Translations under genes and position numbers: made by a program
The notes under the pieces: model-generated
What the model saw: only the letters and a program-made list of their open reading frames with translations
The model's database searches: none
Told to the model about the DNA's origin: nothing
Source: JAJKIP01 sp040509055
GTDB lineage: Bacteria > Bacteroidota > Bacteroidia > Chitinophagales > Chitinophagaceae
DNA: 9,186 nucleotides
Reading direction: 5' to 3'
Assembly: GCA_040509055.1 (NCBI GenBank)
Contig: JBEVLT010000195.1
Location: 1 to 9,186, forward strand
In this document: piece by piece, positions 5,901 through 9,186 of the stretch
Position numbering within the stretch: the stretch's first letter is position 1
How the letters are laid out: each line of letters opens with the position of its first letter

Positions 5901-8833
5901 CAGCAGGCAACTCGGCAGACAAGGCGCTGATCGTAACCGGCAACGATCTTACCGGCGATATCACGCTTACGGCTTCTCCAGGCTTCACCCTGGCTACGAG
6001 CGCCGGAGGTCCGTTCACTTCATCGGTTACGCTCACGCAGGCAACAGCCAACAATGTTCCTGTCACAGTATATGTCCGCTTCTCACCGGCACAAAACAAC
6101 CAGGACTTTACCGGTACCATCACGGCAAGTACAGCCGGCGTAAGCAATATGACGGTGAACCTGAAAGGTACCAGCATTGACCCTGTAAATACGCTGGAAA
6201 TAGTAAACTGGAACATAGAGTGGTTTGGCCACCTTTCAATGGGACCCACCAACGAAACCCAGCAGCAGCAGAATGTAAAGACCATCATGCAGAATATCGG
6301 TGCCGACCTGTACGGCCTGGTAGAGGTAGTGGATGAGTCCAAACTCGCGGCCATCGTGAGCCAGATGCCGGGTTACAGCTATGTGATCTGCAATTATGGC
6401 TCGCATACCAACACGAATGAATCCGGTTTTACCCCGCTGGGTGAAGCGCAGAAAGAAGCTTTCGTCTACAAAACTTCTATCTTCAGCAATATCAGCACCA
6501 GCGCCTTACTTTCCCAGGGTATCAACTCGACTGCCGATCTGAACAACCCCGCTTACAATTACTTTGCAAGCGGACGTTTTCCATACATGATGAAGGCGGA
6601 CGTGACACTGAACGGCAATACACAGACCGTTCGTTTTGTGCTCATCCATGCCAAGGCCAATACATCGCCGACCACTACTTCGTATAACCGGAGAAAAGCC
6701 GGTGCAGATACCCTGCAGTATACACTGAACAACCTGTACCCGAACGATAAGATCATCCTTCTCGGCGATTTCAATGATGACCTGGACGTAACGATCACCG
6801 ATGGCATCATACCCAATACCACATCATACTCTGCCTTCACAACCGACAATACACATTTCTTTGCTCCCACGCTGGCATTGAGCCTGGCGGGTAAGAAATC
6901 AACGGTGAGCTACAATGACGTGATCGATCACGTGATGATATCAGATGAAATGCGGTGTGCATACATGCCTGCCTCGGCCAATATACTGACCGATGTGACC
7001 AGCCTGGTCAGCAATTATGGCAGTACCACAACCGATCACTACCCGGTATTCACCCGTTACTCGTTTGACAGGATACCTCATGCAACCATCAGCTACAGCG
7101 CTTCTCCCTATTGCAGCAATGGAGGTACGGCTGCTGTAACGCTGGACGGCACCATGGGCGGCACTTATACATCCACCACCGGGTTGAGCATTAATGCATC
7201 GACCGGCGCTATCGACCTGGGTGCTTCTGCTGCAGGCAGCTATACCGTTACCTATACCATTGCAGCATCCGGCGGATGCCCGGAGGTAATCGCTACGGCA
7301 CCGGTCAGCATCACGGCTGGTCCATCGGCCACGATCGGCTATGGCGGTTCGGTCTTTTGCCAGAATGGCGGTACTGCGGGGGTTACGCAAACCGGTACCG
7401 CGGGTGGAACCTACTCTTCAACAACAGGCCTAACCATTAATGCCACTACCGGTACGATTACGCCAGGCACCAGTACACCCGGCACGTATACAGTCACTTA
7501 TACCATTGCAGCTTCCGGCGGATGCCCGCAGGTCACCGCTACGGCACCGGTCACCATTGTAGCCATGCCCGCTGCTACCATCAGCTACAATGGATCCCCC
7601 TACTGCCAGAATATAGGCATAGCTACGGTCGCACGTACCGGTGCTGCCGGCGGCACCTATTCATCCACGGCCGGTCTGACCATCAATGCGGCTACAGGAA
7701 CCATTACTTTAGGCTCCAGTACGCCCGGCGTTTATTTAGTAACCTATACGATAGGCGCTGCAGGTGGTTGTCCCACTTATACCACTACAACCACGATCAC
7801 CATTACGCCCATACCGTCTGCTGCCATCAGCTATGCCGGTTCGCCTTATTGCAACACCGGTATCGCAACAGTAGCCCGGACGGGTAACGCCGGCGGCACC
7901 TATTCCGCCGTGCCTGCAGGGTTAAGCATCAATGCTTCTACCGGCGCCATAGACCTGACGGCCAGCACACCCGGTACTTATACCGTTCGCTATAGCGTGG
8001 TTGCTGCAGGTGGCTGCGCCGCGTATAACACCACGGCTTCCGTTACGATCAATGGGGCATCTATCGCGCCTACCGGCGCCACCGCATCTGTCACTACTCT
8101 TTGCGGGCCTGGCACCACCAACCTTAGCGTCACAGGCGGTGTACTGGGCAGCGGAGCCTCCTGGAAGTGGTATAGCTATTCATGCGGCGGCACGGTAGTA
8201 GGAACCGGCAGTACATTAAACAATGTGCCTGTAAACGCAACCAACACTTATTATGTACGGGCAGAAGGGACCTGCAACTACACCACTTGTGCCAGTGTGC
8301 CGGTAACGGTGAACACGCAACCCACAGTTACCCTGTCGGCATCGCCCTACGCCAGCCTGCTGCCGGGACTTACCACCACCCTAACCGCAACGGCTACTCC
8401 GGCCAACCCGGGCTATACATATGCGTGGACCCGGGGAGGTACGCCTGTAGGCGGAGCTACCGGCAACACGCTTGCCGTCACCATCGATCAACTGGGAGCT
8501 TATGCCGTGACCGTAACAGGTGCAGGCGGCTGTGCGGCTACTTCCAATACGGTAACGATCCGGGATTCAGCCTCCGGCAGGCTGTTCATCGGACCCAACC
8601 CCAACGATGGCCAGTTCAAAGTGCGGTATTACAGCTCGTCGGCTACAGGTGCACGCAAACTGCTGATCTACGACAGCCATGGCGCCCTGGTCTACTCGCG
8701 GCTATTCCCCGCGGCTACGTCTTACAGCAGCATGGACGTGGATATCCGGAGGCATGGTAAGGGGCTGTATATCATAGCCCTGGAAGACAATAACGGCAAG
8801 GTGATCGCTAAAGGAAAAGTGGAAATATTATAA
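2981..8833 (+). CDS. Giant T9SS-secreted EEP-family nuclease with adhesin-like scaffold
   Basis: This 1950-residue protein is predicted to be exported and to cut nucleic acid outside the cell. Residues 1-19 form a Sec signal peptide (K3, hydrophobic stretch, cleavage LFA|Q). Then come: a jelly-roll-like module (about 25-227, closing motif SIDNLTV); two Calx-beta domains (about 229-350 and 351-462) with GTDYT/NTDYT and a DDAVFESAETISITL-type segment; a second jelly-roll-like module (about 471-670, GVDDFTIE); an SbsD-type Ig-like domain (672-781); a third jelly-roll-like module (783-955, TVDDVSIS); and a beta-sandwich (961-1069). The EEP (DNase I-like) domain spans 1072-1360 with expected catalytic residues N1078, E1115, H1223, D1263, N1265, D1352 and H1353 all present. 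Four 82-residue repeats (1367-1694), an Ig_7-like domain (1695-1779) and another Ig/PKD-like domain (1780-1866) follow. The last 84 residues (PNPNDGQF near the start, GLYIIALEDNNGK near the end) are a T9SS type A sorting domain. The protein is Thr/Ser/Gly/Ala-rich. Substrate (DNA or RNA) and whether the protein is anchored or released cannot be read from sequence. A phosphodiesterase or lipid-phosphate phosphatase role is possible for the EEP fold but less likely given its MnuA/DNase I-like look. Confidence 0.9.
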   Translation: MRKFYLSFLLALSSSFLFAQTPVPMASQSGLTYTESFADIANWTNGFAAGTGANRFGAVAVNATGTVPDGVRTTTATSTFATGTSGGVQKGSAQSPATQSIVFLATGATDNSSAVAIDFFMDFTGVNAGTLSFDWASINNSTGDRKGSLRVYYSTNGTSFTELSSAAVLNITNNAATSGSITTVALPAAFNNSSTARLRFYYYNGTGGSSGSRPKISIDNLTVTATSTGGSVSAASGTAAAEPATNGTFTINFSSATTASTDISFAYAGTATFGTDYTVSYSTGTTPSTTATGTLTVASGTSSVTVTITPVNDATAEGTETISLTLSSPTGGYSLGTAAASINLADDDAAPVVSVAAGVNAAEPATNGTFTLTLSGPAPAGGTTVSYTLGGTATLNTDYTDPQSGSILIPAGGTSGTITLNVTDDAVFESAETISITLNSATNGVTLGTSTATINLTSDDAAPGISLVTTYSQNFNTLAVSGTGNAWTDNSTIAGWYASRTTYNAGDGSSNAGALYSFGTGTATDRALGSVGSGSTTTVYYGARFTNNTGGPITALKVTYTGEQWRNGGNASAQTVNFAYQSGTTVTSLSTGSWTNVSGLNFTSPVTGTTAAALNGNLAGTNAAMVSYTITGLNIPAGNEIMIRWEDIDHSGSDHGLGVDDFTIEANPVDLAAPVITSLSPANGTTNVSTNVAASVVFNETVQKGTGNIVVKKTSDNSVVQTIDVTTAAVTVSGNTVSFSLSGLPVNTGLYITIDNGAIKDMSGNSFAGITNNSTWAFTTGTVFYTADFNTCTSALTDGFTQYSEVGAIVWACTTFGRDPAAPAGTTAYPNAVQINGFAGGTNVPNVDWLISPSFNLTGTTYPLLSFWSRTAFNGLPLHLKVSTDYVSGNPALATWTDINGKFPAQTSNVWTLSSNINLSAFKQSNVHFAFVYTSSDDEGARWTVDDVSISNSPVPPPPSLTVSATDIQFGFAAAGNSADKALIVTGNDLTGDITLTASPGFTLATSAGGPFTSSVTLTQATANNVPVTVYVRFSPAQNNQDFTGTITASTAGVSNMTVNLKGTSIDPVNTLEIVNWNIEWFGHLSMGPTNETQQQQNVKTIMQNIGADLYGLVEVVDESKLAAIVSQMPGYSYVICNYGSHTNTNESGFTPLGEAQKEAFVYKTSIFSNISTSALLSQGINSTADLNNPAYNYFASGRFPYMMKADVTLNGNTQTVRFVLIHAKANTSPTTTSYNRRKAGADTLQYTLNNLYPNDKIILLGDFNDDLDVTITDGIIPNTTSYSAFTTDNTHFFAPTLALSLAGKKSTVSYNDVIDHVMISDEMRCAYMPASANILTDVTSLVSNYGSTTTDHYPVFTRYSFDRIPHATISYSASPYCSNGGTAAVTLDGTMGGTYTSTTGLSINASTGAIDLGASAAGSYTVTYTIAASGGCPEVIATAPVSITAGPSATIGYGGSVFCQNGGTAGVTQTGTAGGTYSSTTGLTINATTGTITPGTSTPGTYTVTYTIAASGGCPQVTATAPVTIVAMPAATISYNGSPYCQNIGIATVARTGAAGGTYSSTAGLTINAATGTITLGSSTPGVYLVTYTIGAAGGCPTYTTTTTITITPIPSAAISYAGSPYCNTGIATVARTGNAGGTYSAVPAGLSINASTGAIDLTASTPGTYTVRYSVVAAGGCAAYNTTASVTINGASIAPTGATASVTTLCGPGTTNLSVTGGVLGSGASWKWYSYSCGGTVVGTGSTLNNVPVNATNTYYVRAEGTCNYTTCASVPVTVNTQPTVTLSASPYASLLPGLTTTLTATATPANPGYTYAWTRGGTPVGGATGNTLAVTIDQLGAYAVTVTGAGGCAATSNTVTIRDSASGRLFIGPNPNDGQFKVRYYSSSATGARKLLIYDSHGALVYSRLFPAATSYSSMDVDIRRHGKGLYIIALEDNNGKVIAKGKVEIL
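3665..4366 (+). repeat. Two tandem Calx-beta domain units within the giant gene
   Basis: Units at about 3665-4030 and 4031-4366 both encode Calx-beta domains. The peptide AAEPATNGTFT occurs in each, and the underlying DNA at about 3698 and 4061 is similar but differs at wobble positions, so the duplication is old. Calx-beta domains are known as calcium-binding, adhesion-related beta-sandwiches. Acidic clusters DDDAAP and SDDAAP close the two units, in line with calcium binding. Confidence 0.75.
6194..7060 (+). other. EEP (DNase I-like) nuclease domain of the giant protein
   Basis: Residues about 1072-1360 carry the ordered EEP motifs: WNIEWFG with N1078, GLVEV with E1115, a KEAFVYK segment at the position of the substrate/metal-contacting strand, LIHAKAN with H1223, LLGDFNDD with D1263 and N1265, a DVIDHVMIS strand (1313-1321), and TTDHYPVF with D1352 and H1353. 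These correspond to the acidic/Asn metal ligands and the two catalytic histidines of DNase I-like enzymes, so the domain looks catalytically competent. Bases are given to the nearest domain edge and could shift by some tens of residues. Confidence 0.88.
7079..8062 (+). repeat. Four tandem 246-bp (82-residue) coding repeats
   Basis: Units lie at 7079-7324, 7325-7570, 7571-7816 and 7817-8062, each exactly 82 codons with no length change. Each unit opens with an ATISY-like strand, then SPYC or VFC (Cys at unit position 12), GGTY near 27-30, INASTG or a variant near 38-43, and an SGGC or AGGC (Cys at unit position 67). The fixed Cys pair suggests one disulfide per beta-sandwich module. The DNA copies differ at many positions, so this is not a recent expansion. 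Similar repeats occur, as I recall, in large surface proteins of Bacteroidota; I cannot name a family with certainty. Confidence 0.9.
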
Positions 8834-8852
8834 CCGGTCGCTACCGGAGTCG
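8834..8852 (+). repeat. REP-like palindrome, copy A
   Basis: CCGGTCGCTACCGGAGTCG begins at the first base after the giant gene's stop codon. CCGGT (8834-8838) pairs with ACCGG (8843-8847) across the loop CGCT. It matches 8996-9014 at 17 of 19 positions. It directly abuts the 5' arm of the terminator at 8853. Confidence 0.6.
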
Positions 8853-8883
8853 AAGCCTGCAGGAGTTTTCCTGCAGGCTTTTT
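8853..8883 (+). terminator. Strong rho-independent terminator after the giant gene
   Basis: An exact 11-bp stem is formed by AAGCCTGCAGG (8853-8863) and CCTGCAGGCTT (8870-8880), with a 6-base loop AGTTTT, followed by a T run at 8879-8883. It starts 20 bases after the stop codon and should end the giant gene's transcript, insulating rpsF. Confidence 0.92.
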
Positions 8884-8921
8884 ATTATCCTGAATGCCGC
8901 CGCCCGGCCTGCCTGGTATAT

Positions 8922-8962
8922 GGCCGGAGCCGGAGAATGCGTCCGGGCTTCGTTTTCCGGCC
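8922..8962. repeat. GC-rich inverted repeat upstream of the rpsF promoter
   Basis: GGCCGGA (8922-8928) and TCCGGCC (8956-8962) are exact reverse complements separated by 27 bases. An alternative pairing joins CCGGAGAA (8930-8937) to TTTTCCGG (8953-8960) with one G-T pair. The right arm covers the region where the rpsF -33 box is expected. It might be an operator or simply GC-rich sequence; evidence is only the symmetry. Confidence 0.3.
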
Positions 8963-8979
8963 CGATTCCCTTATCTTTG
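8949..8979 (+). promoter_or_regulatory. rpsF promoter
   Basis: TATCTTTG (8972-8979) is a perfect match to the Bacteroidota -7 consensus TAnnTTTG. TTCG (8949-8952) lies 19 bases upstream and matches the TTTG -33 box at three of four positions. Transcription would start near 8986, leaving a leader of about 108 bases before rpsF. The strong terminator at 8853-8883 upstream supports a separate rpsF transcription unit. Confidence 0.7.
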
Positions 8980-8985
8980 CAGCCC

Positions 8986-9093
8986 CAAATCTGTCCCGGT
9001 AGCTACCGGGGTCGGCAGATTCGTCCCGCCCAAACAGCAGGATGTCCATTGGGATAAACGATTTTTTTAACTTCAAATCAACCAAGTAAAGTA
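8986..9093 (+). promoter_or_regulatory. Structured leader of rpsF, possible S6:S18 autoregulatory site
   Basis: Two hairpins are visible. The first has an outer stem AATCTG (8988-8993) with CAGATT (9016-9021) and an inner 16-base perfect palindrome (8995-9010), separated by T on the 5' side and GTCGG on the 3' side. The second pairs CCCAA (9029-9033) with TTGGG (9049-9053) and can extend internally by ACA with TGT; a run of seven T follows at 9062-9068. In many bacteria an rpsF leader structure containing a CCG-bearing bulge binds the S6:S18 complex to repress translation. CCG is present here, but whether it sits in the required bulge cannot be settled by eye. The A-rich stretch before the ATG contains no Shine-Dalgarno sequence. 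Confidence 0.45.
8995..9015 (+). repeat. REP-like palindrome, copy B, inside the rpsF leader
   Basis: CCCGGTAGCTACCGGG (8995-9010) is a perfect 16-base palindrome followed by GTCGG (9011-9015). The segment 8996-9014 matches copy A (8834-8852) at 17 of 19 positions; the two differences fall in the loop and just after the 3' arm, leaving the stem intact in both. Such short palindromes scattered between genes are typical of REP-like elements, some mobilised by RAYT transposases in trans. Confidence 0.6.
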
Positions 9094-9186
9094 ATGAACA
9101 ATTACGAATTGATGGTGATTTTTACCCCTGTTCTGAGCGATGAAGATTTCAAAGCCGAACAAAAGAAGTATGCTTCCCTGGTTACC
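9094..9186 (+). CDS. rpsF: 30S ribosomal protein S6, N-terminal part (cut by window end)
   Basis: The first 31 codons read MNNYELMVIFTPVLS and on to YASLVT, where the window stops with the frame open. The opening NYELMVIFTP strand is the typical first beta strand of S6, and the wording fits Bacteroidota S6 proteins from memory. S6 binds 16S rRNA together with S18 in the platform of the small subunit. In most bacteria rpsR (S18) and often rplI (L9) follow in the same operon, which would lie beyond this window. The start is preceded by an A-rich leader without a Shine-Dalgarno sequence, as is usual for this phylum. The promoter at 8949-8979 and the structured leader suggest control at both transcript and translation level. 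Confidence 0.93.
   Translation, partial: MNNYELMVIFTPVLSDEDFKAEQKKYASLVT

Noticed and set aside
5776..6354. Minus-strand open frame of 192 codons opposite the giant gene
   Set aside because: It overlaps a continuous domain-rich frame, has no recognisable motif of its own, and mirrors the Thr/Ala/Gly codons of the true gene.
7079..8062. Regular 246-base periodicity considered as a CRISPR or other non-coding array
   Set aside because: The period is a whole number of codons, the copies are diverged, and the frame runs straight through as protein repeats with conserved Cys.
8885..9085. Minus-strand open frame of 66 codons in the rpsF upstream region
   Set aside because: It covers the rpsF promoter and leader, contains no known motif, and its sequence is explained by GC-rich palindromes.

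Overview
The window looks like a piece of a Bacteroidota chromosome, most likely from the order Chitinophagales. Four things point there. The large secreted protein ends in a type IX secretion (T9SS) sorting domain, a system essentially confined to this phylum. A perfect TAnnTTTG promoter -7 box lies ahead of the ribosomal gene. The genes lack Shine-Dalgarno sequences and have A/T-rich start regions. The protein sequences of the prenyl synthase, RecJ and S6 also fit. The genus assignment is inference from memory of family sequences, with no search behind it.

Layout, all genes on the + strand: (1) 1-91, A/T-rich upstream region with a weak promoter candidate. (2) 92-1054, a long-chain polyprenyl diphosphate synthase, probably making the menaquinone side chain. 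(3) 1088-2788, the single-strand-specific 5'-3' exonuclease RecJ, 33 bases downstream and probably cotranscribed. (4) 2789-2980, a gap holding a modest terminator hairpin, a weak promoter candidate and a small hairpin. (5) 2981-8833, one reading frame for a 1950-residue exported protein: signal peptide, a jelly-roll-like module, two Calx-beta domains, a second jelly-roll-like module, an SbsD-type Ig-like domain, a third jelly-roll-like module, another beta-sandwich, a complete endonuclease/exonuclease/phosphatase (EEP) nuclease domain, four exact-length 82-residue tandem repeats, two Ig-like domains and a C-terminal T9SS sorting domain. (6) 8834-9093, a strong terminator, a palindromic repeat present twice, the rpsF promoter and a structured rpsF leader. 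(7) 9094-9186, the first 31 codons of rpsF (ribosomal protein S6), cut by the window edge.

The first two genes and rpsF are housekeeping. The accessory content is the giant gene, which appears to encode a cell-surface or secreted nuclease mounted in a long adhesin-like scaffold; degradation of extracellular DNA for nutrients, or remodelling of DNA-containing biofilm matrix, is the simplest inferred role. The most unusual non-coding feature is a palindrome with CCGGT/ACCGG arms followed by GTCG. It occurs once right after the giant gene's stop codon and once inside the rpsF leader, with a possible weaker relative in the giant gene's 5' region. I see no CRISPR array, transposase, tRNA or rRNA gene, and no clear new multi-gene system.
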